A stretch of 64,000 bases of DNA from Rhabdornis inornatus (Eukaryota > Chordata > Aves > Passeriformes > Rhabdornithidae). Below the pieces are notes generated by a model. That model saw nothing but the letters and a program-made list of their open reading frames with translations. It was not told the origin of the DNA and did not search any database. Numbering within the stretch: position 1 is the first letter of the stretch; the number at the start of each line of letters is the position of its first letter. Below, piece after piece: positions 52,801 to 63,710 of the stretch. The stretch covers positions 128,413-192,412 of the forward strand of contig VWZS01000839.1 in the NCBI GenBank assembly GCA_013397075.1, read 5' to 3'. The translations under genes were made by a program, and so were the position numbers.

Positions 52801-53675
52801 TGCCAGTGAAGACTGAAGAGAAAACTTGAGTATCTCAGCCTTCCTCATCCCATCCCTACATAGCCAGACTGTGTCCCTACGCTATTCCCAGCATACCTGT
52901 ACCTGCTTCCATTGTCTAGACATTCTTGCCTTTTAGTTTGAGCAGAAGGTGTTGAGTATATATACCAGTCTCTTCCCTTCCTTTCTTGACTTCTTATACC
53001 AGTGGATCAAGAGTTCTGTGCTGTAAGGAAAGTGTCCATAAAGATCTGCCAGCTTTGTTCTGCTCACTTGACCTTGAGGCAGTTTCCCAGGGCATCCTAC
53101 TGACATTCCTTGAGCAGCTGGAATTTGCTTCTCTAAAATTCAGAGACCTGACTATATTCTTCACCTTTCCCATATTCCTCAAGACTGCAGATGTTCACTG
53201 CTGCCCTGGCTGCTTCCATCCTTGACATCACCCATGAGCTCACTTGCAGTGGTGACCATCAGGTCCAGTAACAGATCCCCTCTGTCAGGGCTCTCCATTG
53301 CCTGGCTTAGGAAGTTTTCCTCTGTGCATTCCAGCAGTCCCCTGGATTGCATACAGCTCACTGTGCTCCTTTTCCAGCAGATGTTGTGGGTTGAAGTGCC
53401 CCAGCAGGATGAGATCTGGTGAGCTCAGTGCCTCCTGTGGCTGGAGCAAGAAGGTGTTGTTGTCAACAGGCTCCCCTTAATCAGGCAGCCTCTAGCAGAT
53501 ACCATCCACAAGGTTGCCTTTGTTACCTCAGCCTCTGATTCTCACCCATGAACTTTCGATTTGTTTGTGGCTGTTCTTCAGAGAGAGCCCTTCACAATCT
53601 AATCATTTCTTATGTAGAGGGCAACCCCTCTGTCCCTCCTGCCTTGCCTGTTCTTTCTGAACCACTGTTATAGTT
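52801..53675 (-). mobile_element. CR1 fragment covering the endonuclease side of ORF2
   Basis: This fragment lacks the CR1 3' tail. Its left part has the CR1 segment TTGAGTATCTCAGCCTTCCT at about 52826. Rightward it carries the block that in CR1 lies towards the 5' end, coding for the apurinic endonuclease region: GGTCCAGTAACAGATCCCCT-like at 53263, CAGCAGATGTTGTGGGTTGA at 53377, and the terminal CTTGCCTGTTCTTTCTGAA at 53643. Block order shows minus orientation. Frames on the minus strand are interrupted. It ends where an ERV remnant begins, which suggests that one element inserted into, or was joined to, the other by deletion. Confidence 0.85.
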
Positions 53676-54815
53676 TAGGAATTTAGCATTCCCATTAAAA
53701 AATATAATGTGCCACTCCCCTCCCCCTCCAATGGAAGGTACAAAAGGCCAAGATCATGGGTTGAGAACAATTTACAGGGAAGCTCCATGAGCAATCTCCT
53801 GTTTAATTGGTTCAAAGTTTGTTATTGTTCAGGACCCCACCTGATGGGACTGTGCTTCCCCAGGGCAGTCAGTTCCAGGTGCATTGCATGCCCTCTAGGC
53901 GAAAGTGGCCTGCACTCTGCTGCCAGAGGAATGGAGAGAAACATTTTTGAGATGTCCGTGGTGGCACCACTTTGCCGCCTTGGACTCCCGTTCGTACTGA
54001 AGATCCAGCATGTCCAGCACAGCAGCACTTCATGGTGATGTGGCTTCATTCAGGCCCCAGTAGTCCACAGCCAGTCTCCACTCCCTACTGGACTTACACA
54101 CTGGCCACGTAGGACTACTAAGGGGTGTGTGAGTCTTTCTGACCACTCCCTGACTCTTCAGTCCATCCATGTCACGCATGGGGGTCATGGTGTCCCACCT
54201 GGTGCAGAATTATAAATGGTGCACTGTTGTGGTAGTGAATAGACCTGTTGGCTGTCATTCCATATCGAGAGACTTGTGCCTGTCCTACAGAGGCACTTGG
54301 AAGGTGAGGTAGGAAGGGAATAGGTTTGCCTGCTGTCCTGAGTGTGGACTTGCCTCCATTCACTCCTTCCTTTTAAGCTACTGTCTCAGCCTGCTGGGGA
54401 AAAAACACAGGATCCCCTTGGTCTTGTTTTCTGTTCCTGTTTCCATCTCCAGGAGGTCAGAGAATGGTTCTGCAAGTCCGTTTCCTTCTCAGACCTCCCT
54501 AACCTTCCTACTTCCTCTTGTAACGCTGACACCAGGCTGAGAAGGTCATCCACTTGGTCACACCTCATGCAGCTGTTGTGTCTACTGCCATCCATCATTA
54601 CTGACAGATTCTGGCACTTCCTTCAGCCTCGGTCCTATAGGATTTCATGTTTTCATGGAAGTTCTCTCTGGGTTGCCACATCCATTCTGGCAAGTGCAGA
54701 GGACCATGAGTTTCTGCCACGTGGACACCATCTGAACCTTTCAGCCCTTCAGATGAAGCAGAACCCTTCTCTTTATCTGGTAGGATGATTAGCCTTTCTG
54801 CATGTATTGCCACAA
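53676..54815 (-). mobile_element. Endogenous retrovirus remnant (ERV-L-like pol), deleted and frameshifted
   Basis: On the minus strand, 54060-54080 encodes WRLAVDY followed by a GLNE motif, the conserved start of the fingers/palm region of retroviral reverse transcriptase. Further along, 53909-53940 falls on SIPLAAECRP, another motif of ERV-L-type reverse transcriptases in birds. The two lie in different frames, and stops intervene, so the copy is inactive. The catalytic YxDD segment that should follow is absent. The sequence instead jumps, near 53825-53760, to a block with AGGGGGAGGGGAGTGG that resembles ERV 3' sequence, implying a large internal deletion. Upstream in element order (54386-54598, minus) is a short coiled-coil-like stretch (VDDLLSLVSALQEEVGRL), possibly gag-related or from a leader frame. 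I cannot identify that part or the segment 54600-54815. No complete LTR pair flanks it. Confidence 0.75.
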
Positions 54816-54914
54816 AAACTGCTGATGTCCCATGTTCTGTTTGCCTGCTCTTTCAGCAGTGTTCCAAGATACACCCCACCATTTTAGCAGACACTCTCTA
54901 GGTTACAGAAAGGG

Positions 54915-55608
54915 AGATGCTGTCTTGAGATTCAACATGGCCAAGTGCTGGCTTCTGCACTAGTGTGACACCAACCCCACACAGCACTAAGGCCAGAAAG
55001 CCAGAAAGGTGCCCAGAGGAAAAGGACCTCGGGATGCTGGTCAACAGCAACTGAACATGAACCAGCATGTGCCTAGGTGGCCAAGGCTGTGATCAGCAAT
55101 AATATGGACAGCAGGACAGGGATTGTCCCACTGTACTTGGCACTGGTGAGGCTACACCCCGAGTGCTGTGTCCAGTTTTGGACCTCTCATTACAAGAAAA
55201 CACTGAGGGGCTGGAACAAGTCCAGAAAAAGGCAACAGAGCTGGGAAACAGTCTAGAAGGTAAGGAGCAACTGAGGGAGCTGGATTTCATGTCCTGGAGA
55301 AAAGGAAGATCAGGAGTGACCTTATCACTTTCTACAATTTCCTGAAAGGAGGCTGTAGCAGTGTGGGTGTCTCTCTTCTTCCAGGTAACAAGGGACAGGA
55401 CAAGATGAAAGGGCCTCAAGTTGCACCAGAGGAGGTTTAGGTTGGATATTAGGAAAGATTTCTTCATGGAAAGGGTTGTCAAGCAGTGGACCAAGCTGCC
55501 CAGGGAAATACATGAATCACCATCCCTAGGGGTACTTAAAAGATGTGTAGATGTAGCCCTGGGGGACATGGTTTAGTAGTGGGTTAATGGTTAGACTCAA
55601 GGATCTTA
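54915..55608 (+). mobile_element. CR1 3' fragment, plus strand
   Basis: The sequence follows the CR1 3' block in forward sense: AGGAAAAGGACCTCGGGATG at 55016, GTACTTGGCACTGGTGAGG at 55133, GGAGGTTTAGGTTGGATATTAGG at 55430 (given only as a landmark), and ACATGGTTTAGTAGTGG at 55566. It ends at GACTCAAGGATCTTA (55608), just short of the terminal tandem tail, so the last part of the 3' end is lost. Only the C-terminal end of ORF2 and the 3' UTR-like part are represented. Its orientation is opposite to the CR1 and ERV fragments immediately to the left. Confidence 0.93.
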
Positions 55609-56790
55609 TGAATACAGACAAACACACAGCACACTGGTTTTCATCACATGAGAAATCAACACAAAATACAAGAATTGTCAAAGATGGCCAAAAAGTTTTT
55701 TTGTCCTTTACAGCTCCACCACTTTTTCTGTTGAATGAAGGAGAAATGAAGCTAGCAGGTACTTATTGAGCAGCAGAGAGTCTGGACAAGACATCTAAAC
55801 CTGAAGCCTTTCTCCTCTCTTGGAGGAATCAGCAGCAGGGAGTGTGAAACAGAGAGCAATGCCCTCTGAAGTCCTTTCCTAGTCTGTGAAAACTTTTCCC
55901 TACTTCTTCCTTCACACAGGAGTTACACTACTTGAATACTCCCACAGATTTTCTCTGCTGATCCTGCAGCTACACATCTCCAGCTTTGACCCCACCTGCC
56001 CTCCCACGTGCTCTTCTAACAAAGCTGGAGGAAAAACCTATAACTGGTTCTTTGTTCATTGCACACGAAGGGCTTGCAGAATCAACTGGATGGGTCTTAG
56101 GCATGACCCCTGCTTAAGATTCACAAATGTTTCCTGTCTGTGTGCGAAGGGACAAGGGTGCTTAGGAGGAAGGGCAGCACTCTAGAGGGTTCTACAAGAT
56201 GAGTGGCAGATTTGAACTTCTCTCTGGAGTTGAAACTTTTTATAGCATCACTTCTGCTCTCTGCCTGTTTCTAAATGTAGAATGGAGCAGCATCTTTCCC
56301 ACAGGCACCTGGCTTAGTCAGGGAACAAGGCCAAGAGAAAGCCATCAGAGATGGGGTCACAAAAGGGGCTCCAGCAGCTTTTTCACAGACCATTAAAACA
56401 GTAAATTCCCATAAGGGTGAGTTCTCTCCATGCAAATTCAGAATGAAGTTTACCCTGACAGAGGAAACATACAAGACAGGAACTCAACTGCTCTCTGTAT
56501 AGTAGCTATACCATGAATGATTACTTGCTATCATCGTCTCTTGTCAAAACAATTTAATTGATTTAAATATCTCCCAGAAGGCTGGCTTAAGACATAAACC
56601 TAATACACATCAAAGATTCCTCACTTCTTCATTGATTTTTAGGTTCTAGCTATCATTTCTAAGTGGCTTCACATCTTGGATCTGTTGTGCCCATTGGGAA
56701 AGCAACCATTTGAACTTTCATTGAACTGCTGATCCTCAGACCGCTTATTCCTGTTATTAAGGAGAAAACTAACTTCTCCTCTGCAGCAGC

Positions 56791-56887
56791 AATAATAATA
56801 ACAATAACAATAACAATAACAATAACAATAACAATAACAATAACAATAACAATAACAATAATAATAATAATAATAATAGTAATAATA
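56791..56887. repeat. Compound microsatellite: AAT then (AATAAC)10 then AAT
   Basis: Three AAT units lead into ten consecutive AATAAC hexamers (about 56797-56856). About seven AAT units follow, then an interrupted AGTAATAAT end. The hexamer core is best explained as an AAT array in which a T-to-C change was expanded as a higher-order unit. On the minus strand it creates meaningless poly-Leu and Val-Ile repeat frames. Confidence 0.95.
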
Positions 56888-57839
56888 CGTAGCTGCAGTT
56901 GCAAATACTGCTGAACAAATACTGCTTCATGTCTTGGTGTTTCTGTAATTTAGGGTTTACTGCCCCAGGACAGCTGCCAACCAATCAGCCAGGACCTGAA
57001 TCCTAAATTCTGGAATGAAACAACCACCTGAGTTTTGACATCTGACCTACTCACTCTCTGTGCAACAAACAGGACTGTGCAGTGGAGCCTACAAGGTTAG
57101 GTTTTCTGTTCAGGTAGGAGGAAGAAATAAATTCAATATATGTGGCATCCAGCCAGAAACACAATGCTACTGCAGAGTTCAGAAAGATACTGAGACAGAT
57201 TAAATTTAGTATATTCTAATTTTTCGGTTGTTGAGGTATTTTATACTGAATTTGCAAATTCCAATGTACATCAATAGACCAGCATTGTTGCAACTTGTAA
57301 GTCCATTTAAAAGCCTCCTGTTAAAGTTAACTTATTTACAGCTCATCTGAATTTTCAGCACATTTATCATTCTTTTGGTATGAAGATGCTAGTGGAACAT
57401 ACCGCTTTCCAGATTACCTACATGCAGAATAAAAAGAGCTTCAGAAAGCATAAAAACAGTTTAAGACGGGCAATTGAGCAGCTATAATCCATTTGATTAT
57501 GCATGTGGAATCACCAGTCCAGGAAGTATAGAATTCTTTAGATAAATTTTGGAAATTTAGCCGTATGTTCCTTAACTTTTAATCTATGCTCAACATCAGT
57601 TCAATATCTATTCACTTTTGCAGCCTGTGCCCAAGAGCTCCAGCTACAACCGCTTTGTGGCATCCTGAAATAACCTGGTGGTCAGGAACTCAATACACAA
57701 CATTATACAGTAATGAGACTGAGGAACTTCTAGCAAAGGCATTCAAGTTATGGGTATAAGAAAAAGATACTTGAAATAAGAAAATATGCCAGTTTATAAC
57801 ACACCATTTTCTTTGTGCACTGCAAAAGCCTGCTGTAAA

Positions 57840-57934
57840 TCATAGAATGCTTTGTGTTGAAGAAACCTGAAAATCAACTAGTTCCAGCCTATCTGCCATA
57901 GGCAGAGACACCTTCCTTCCACTAGACCAGGCTG
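57840..57934 (-). mobile_element. Short CR1 3' tail fragment
   Basis: CATAGAATGCTTTGTGTTGA is the reversed CR1 3' end. It is followed by the expected TAGTTCCAGCC, CTGCCATAGGCAGAGACACC and ACTAGACCAGGCTGAATG segments. Only about 95 bp survive. Minus orientation, with the 3' end at the left. The fragment is too short to carry coding capacity. Confidence 0.85.
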
Positions 57935-60921
57935 AATGTGAAGTAGCTTTCCCTGCTCTAAGTGAGAAAGGAGTTAGGTGCTCTGCAATTGCAGTGGGCA
58001 GATCACATGCATGTGTGCATCTCTGAGTTCATTTCCTGCCCTGTCTTGCCCTGAGTAACTTGTCTGGGTGCCCCACTGAAGACTTGAGCATCTCTCCTGG
58101 TATTTTGAAAAGACCTCAGACCTCATGAAGCACATTTAGTCTAGGTGTGATTGATCTGCCTCCAATTTACCTCTGAGAAAGAGAGAAATATTTTGTAAAT
58201 TATGCTAGGCAAAAAGAAAAATTTACAAATGGTTTGGGTTTACAGTTTTCTCTCTTGCTTGAAAGTTCTTGGAAGAGAAAGAGGGAGTTTGTATTTTCTG
58301 TTACCATAATATAAATGGAAGCTCAAATGCAGCGATGTGTAATACAGCATGTGTTTTTGCCTTGTCAAGTTTACAGATCTTGCAACAACCTAAATGCACT
58401 GCAGGTCAAATCATTAATCTCATTCCACCATGGAAAAAATCCACTGGTATCAATAACTTGTGCAGCATCCAGGTTTATCTCACATCCAGACATGGCTTGC
58501 GTCCCTGGGTTAGTTATAAATTTAATCCATTCTATCCTTCAAACAAGACAATCACTAAGAGTTCATTTTCCTCTTGCTAATTTTTCATAACTCAACAACT
58601 TCAGTGCAATTTAGACAAACGGATCGTAAGGGGAAAAAGCCCTGAGAATTTGTTTTCTTGAGGTGTGAGGTTTCATCAAGAGGAAATGGGACCAGAAACT
58701 GTTCAATATGTGAATTAAGTTTGTTCATCAAGGGCAGGACATAGTCTTAAAATACTCTATTGCTATGGAATACACACCTCACTCTGACACACCAATCAGT
58801 TACAGGGTGCAATCCCCATTTCTAAAAAAGAAAAAGTTAAAATCAGCTTTCTCAGTTATTTGTAACATGCACACAGCACCTCTGGCTGACAACAGGCAAT
58901 TTAGAGATGCTTGCCATGCCATTCACTCTTCCCCAAGGAATGCCAGTATTCACAGTATATAAGGGTCCTGCATCTCACCTACTTGTGCTAACACAGCTCC
59001 ACAGAGTGATGAGACTGAAGGGAGAATCACCCGAACATAAATCCTTAGATACTGTATACTATGCACTTTTTTAAAAGAATTTGCTTGAACTTTATAGTTC
59101 TTGCTGGGTAGCAAGAACCACTACAGCCTTAACAAGAATGGCTGTGTGGGACCTGACTGCACAGATGGGCTGGTGGGGCTTTCTGATGATGACAAGCAGA
59201 GGGGAGAGAGTATCTGAATATGAACAGACTTTGCGTCTTTTCTTTATGTAAAAGGGCTCACTTGTGGTTTGCAGAAGTGCAAAATCTGTTCAAGAAACAT
59301 AAGGACCAGTTTTGAGCTGGGAGAAAGAAGAGAAGGCCAGTTGCAGTGGTCAAACTCTCTTGTTGCTCAGAGTGTCTAGGTCCACACAGATGCAGAGAAT
59401 AAGAACAAGTCTAAGACCCTTCTCACCTGTCCTGTATTTACACCAAAATAACTTTGTGGAATTCTTGTTGATTTACAGCAGCTTTACAGAAACCATCCCC
59501 CAGACTGGGAATGCCAACCCACATCCCAAAGCCATGACTTTCAGGATTTCTGACAAAATGCAGAATATCCTCACTGGATAAGTTGAGGGGCACTGTAAAA
59601 GAATCTGTAAACAGATTAACTGAATCAGACATTAGCAGGAAAACCACTTTTCATTAAATAATTCGAGTCATGCACAAAAACCACAGCATGCTTCATATTT
59701 TCCACCCAATTCTAATGCAGTTTGGAGCACCTTGCGTCCAAGGGAAATTGTGCTCTCACCAGCCAGCCTTTCACGGATGTCATGCCCTTTAACACATGCA
59801 AACACCTTATCAAGTTATCACAGCATATCCTTTCAAGGCCTCTGAAGGCAGCTGCCACCCACGATGGCTCTTGCTGCCTGTAGCATTCCAGGCTCTCGCA
59901 CCTCACTTAATACAGTAACAAAGACAGCTTGGCTGCCACACAGCCTACAGTGTGCTATTACAGCTGGGGAACAGCTCACTTTGGCAGCCATATATCATTA
60001 AGGCTTTGTTTCAGAAACTCTCAGAATAGATTTTACCACGAAGCCACCAGCACTAAGTTGGTAAACTGGCAGAAGTGAGCAGAGTGCCTGGTGAATGGCT
60101 GAGACCGACGGACTGGGTTTTGAGGTGATGAAAGTAAGGTGGAAACCAAATCACCACCAGGCAGATACTCCAACAGCAGCCATTTAACAGCAGCTCTTCC
60201 TAGGGTGTTAAAGTTTTTCAGCTCTTGTAAGTGGCTGGACAAACCTAGGCTGTCTGCTTCTAGTCACTAGGCTGAAAGAAAATGGTTCTGAAATTGGACA
60301 GGTGTATGTTGAAAATAGGGTCTATTCTCACAGAAAAAGGCTCTGCTGTTCTGCCTTCAGGATATTACAAGCAGAAGAAAAAAAATAAAAAGAAAGAAAA
60401 GAGAAAAAAAAGACTCCTTTTGCAGGGGGAAGGTAGATAGTAATCAGAAAAAAAATAGGTCAGATATCTCAAACCAGCCCCAGCAGATAAAATGCCACCT
60501 GCACTGAGTGTGCTGAAGAGGACAAGACTCGGAGTGTAGGTGCATCCTTGCAGGCCAGGCTAGTATTTCCTGTTAGCTCTTGTTCAGCAGAAAAGGCAAA
60601 AGTAAGTGGTAAAGGCATTGCCTCCTCAGGGATGTGCTTCCCCATGTAGGGACAGCACTGTGGCTGAGGAGTGAGCCTGTAGGAATGGCTTTCCTCAGGA
60701 CTTCCCTCTCCAAACAGGATAGACACAGAGATACAGTCTTGAGCATCCCTCATTTCTCAACAGCTGCCAGGCTGAAAATAAGGGAGTAGAGTGAATAAAC
60801 TGTGATTGTTAGGATGAATTTAGCTGACTAATTTTTAAAATGGACTTATCTATCTCAAGCTCTGTAGTGACTTCCAGACATGACCTGGGGCAGAGAGAGC
60901 ATGCACTGAACACATCTATTT

Positions 60922-60962
60922 TTGTATGTGTTTGTGTGTGTGTGTGTGCGTGTTTGTGTGCA
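60922..60962. repeat. Interrupted TG dinucleotide repeat
   Basis: A tract dominated by TG units with interruptions (TGTATG, TTTG, TGCG). It creates open frames rich in Cys-Val on the plus strand and Thr-His on the minus strand, which are artefacts of the repeat. Confidence 0.9.
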
Positions 60963-62825
60963 CATTCAGTAGACCAGAGTGCCGTGGCACAGTACAGCTG
61001 AGCCCTGCCACAGTTAGCCTAGGCAGGATACCCTCAAGTGGCAAACCACCACTTCCCTCCCTGAGCCCCACTCTGCTTGCAGTGCTGGGCAGTGGCTGGG
61101 CAGTGGTCACATCTTCCTCATCTCTTCGGACTCTGACTCGCTCCACTGCAGCAGGAGAAAGTTCACTTTCTCTTCTGATCTTTTCTATACACATTTGTAT
61201 GTCCCTGTGAGTCACACAGTCTTTCATAATCCAATCCAGATATTTTTATCAATGAAATTAGCATTGTTCAAAACCAAAATAACGGTCTTGTACTGGAGAA
61301 TCCCTACAATTGAAGTTTCTCCTGACTCAGAAGATGGTCTTACCTCTACAGGCCTCAAGAGAAATGGTCTTTCTTTCCTGCTTTCAGGTTAATGCTCTTT
61401 TGAGTTCACATTTCCTAATCCCTGACACTGTGTGCAGAAAGGACTAAAGCAGTAGATGTTTCATATGTGCTCTATCAGGAGGTGTTTTCTTAAGCAGACT
61501 TGTATGAAATACAAGTGAGTGCTTAAAGAAAGATGAATTTATAAAATATAACACAGATATTTTTGGAAATAAGGTTTCTTTCGTGGTCTTAATGTGGTCC
61601 CATTTGCTTTAGTCTTTAATCAATAATGACACTTCTGTTACTTTTCACAGGATCATTTTCCTGGTAATCTCTAGCTGTGACTACACTTCAGGTTGATGCT
61701 ACAAAAGAGGTTTGGGAATGCAGAAAGGATTAAGATTGAAAAAGAAGACTGAATTTGAGTCCCAACTCCTAAAGTTTGTTGTCTGACTCTTCTATGTCAG
61801 CATCACTGATTTTTCTGGTAACCAGCTATTCGATGGAAAAAGGAGGAGAAGCAGCATCCCTGGATGAGTACAGAGGATCTGGCATCTGGAGTTTGGCATT
61901 TGTAATTGATCAAAGACTGGCAATAACTGGACATAACTATGCCTGAGTGAGTTCTAGGCATAGAGCAGAGGGTCAGAAGGAGGAACTGGAGAGCATGTGC
62001 TTGTGACACTGTGTCTTTTAGCTTCAGCCTGCTCTAAAGCTGTCTTCTGGTGGCAGTGGGAGCACGTGTGAGAACAATTACAGGAGTGAATGTCTGGCAG
62101 TTCTGCACCCAGGCTCTGCTTAAGATCAGGCACCATAACAATAGAACACACATCTAAAAACTGCTTACACAAAGATCAGAACAAACAACTTGCTTGTGTG
62201 AATTTTGAGGCTAAAAGGCAGCCCAGTTGCTAAAAAAATATTTGGACACATCAGCCTCAAGTGCAGTTCCCTGCCACATTTATTTTCATTGCAATGAGTG
62301 AAGCAGATTATTTGGTACGAGAAGTTCAAGTTGGTTTGTGAACTCTGCACCTTTTGCATGTCAACTAAATTATAGATATATTAAGGAGTCCATCAAATAT
62401 CCATAGACCAAGATACTACAGGGGTTTATGTTGTGATGTGCTCTCCCTAAGCAGATTTTAAAACCATTTGTATGAAAATCACATCTGTGCAAATACAGGA
62501 AGCAATGAGCAAATGTGTGTTTACAAAATTAAATTAGCACAAAATTACAGTCTTATCACAAAAATCTACTGAAGCTTTCATCTCCTAGAGTAGTTTCACT
62601 GATGAAGAAAAGAGATAATGCCCAAGAGGAGACATTGTCACTTCATCTACTGGGAGAGAAAGTAACATGCAAAACTCCCGCAGCATGTCAGTAAGACCAC
62701 TGGGCCAGCGTAGTGGCAAAACTGAGTTTGAGATGCTCTATGAAATCTGATTAAATGTATCAGCTTTACAGGTCAAGAATTTCGCCCTACAACAGCGCTG
62801 GGGTTCTAGATTTTCATGTTGGATA

Positions 62826-62848
62826 GCTGGGAGCTGGGAGCTGGGAGC
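62826..62848. repeat. GCTGGGA heptamer, three tandem copies
   Basis: Three perfect consecutive GCTGGGA units ending in GC. This is a short minisatellite-like tract with no gene context. Confidence 0.85.
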
Positions 62849-63344
62849 AACACATAGGTATCTCCAAAGGTATGCAAATTTTCACCAAGTTCCTCCTGAT
62901 TTAGGAAGTCATCTGTGTGCTTCTCGTTCTTTGAGGACAGCACCAGTGCAAACAGTGAAATGAGAAAATTACCCTTGAGGAGGCAGGAGCTCTCTGATGG
63001 ACACGGTAGAGGCTAATGACCTTCCTCTGTGATGCACTTCTCTTGAGAGCTCTGCACTAGCAGCTTGCTCCTGCAGTGTACAGTAAAGGCAGAAATTAGG
63101 AGGGGTGCCAGGCAGTAATGGACTGAGCCATTTGTGTGTCTGTTTTTCAGCAGACCCTGAGAGCAGGGCTGATCAGCAGAGCAGACCAGGAAATGTTGCA
63201 CCATTGAGATTTTTAAACTCATTCTGTACTTGATATTACCAGATAGTCTGATACGTGCTGCTGAGTAAAAATTCAAATAATAACTCCCTGTGGATGTAAA
63301 TATTCAGAAAGATATATGATTTTTGCTAGTTTTGATCAATGGTT

Positions 63345-63368
63345 TTGGACCAAATAAATTTGGTCCAA
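63345..63368. repeat. Perfect palindrome, 11-bp arms, 2-base spacer
   Basis: TTGGACCAAAT and ATTTGGTCCAA are exact reverse complements with only AA between them. The near-absence of a spacer makes it almost a true palindrome. It lies 237 bases before the much larger inverted repeat at 63605. Confidence 0.9.
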
Positions 63369-63604
63369 GTGAATTTATTCAAAATATCTGATATCTGAAA
63401 TAATCCACAATTAAAAGAGAGATTTCATTCCCAAATTTATCCTGAAAATATTCAACTGTCTTTTCTTCCTGAGAATTTAATTACCTATTTGCATCTGATG
63501 CTGCACAGGTTCTCAGGGTCTCCTCTTGTAAAGAAGGTAACACCCTCTCCACTCAATTAATTTAGTTTCTTTGACTGTTAAAACATTTTCAAAATCTTAA
63601 AGTG

Positions 63605-63689
63605 TGATATTTTACTTGCCAGCTGTGTTAGTGACAGCCCTGTGGTTGTGTCAGGGCTTTCATTAGCACAGCTGGCAAGTAAAATATCA
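63605..63689. repeat. Long near-perfect inverted repeat, 38-bp arms, 9-nt loop
   Basis: The left arm (63605-63642) and right arm (63652-63689) are reverse complements at 35 of 38 positions, separated by TGGTTGTGT. The outer 23 bases pair perfectly (TGATATTTTACTTGCCAGC on the left). In a plus-strand transcript two of the three exceptions become G-U pairs and only one (C opposite U) is a true mismatch, so the RNA would fold into an almost unbroken stem about the size of a microRNA precursor. In a minus-strand transcript the same positions would be A-C mismatches. I recognise no known microRNA or transposon in it, and I saw no clear target-site duplication at its edges. Confidence 0.9.
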
Positions 63690-63710
63690 TGTCACCACTC
63701 TGTGGTGACA
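63690..63710. repeat. Perfect inverted repeat, 9-bp arms
   Basis: TGTCACCAC and GTGGTGACA are exact reverse complements around TCT. It begins at the base after the 38-bp-arm inverted repeat, so two hairpins are stacked in tandem. Confidence 0.9.

Larger units (their letters stand above)
55609..63604. other. Non-coding stretch with microsatellites
   Basis: No gene can be supported here. The stretch contains the compound AATAAC/AAT microsatellite (56791-56887), a short CR1 tail (57840-57934), an A-rich tract at 60377-60412, a TG-rich tract at 60922-60962, three GCTGGGA units at about 62826-62848 and a perfect 11-bp-arm palindrome at 63345-63368. Open frames of 94-103 codons around 60916-61227 owe part of their length to the TG tract. 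Confidence 0.5.

Noticed and set aside
56797..56856. Regular short repeats that could suggest a CRISPR-like array
   Set aside because: The units are contiguous hexamers without spacers, in a vertebrate genome; it is a microsatellite.
56659..56984. Open frames with long poly-Leu and Val-Ile runs
   Set aside because: They are translations of the AATAAC/AAT microsatellite.
60916..61227. Open frames with Cys-Val and Thr-His runs
   Set aside because: The runs are translations of the TG repeat and the remainder shows no family.
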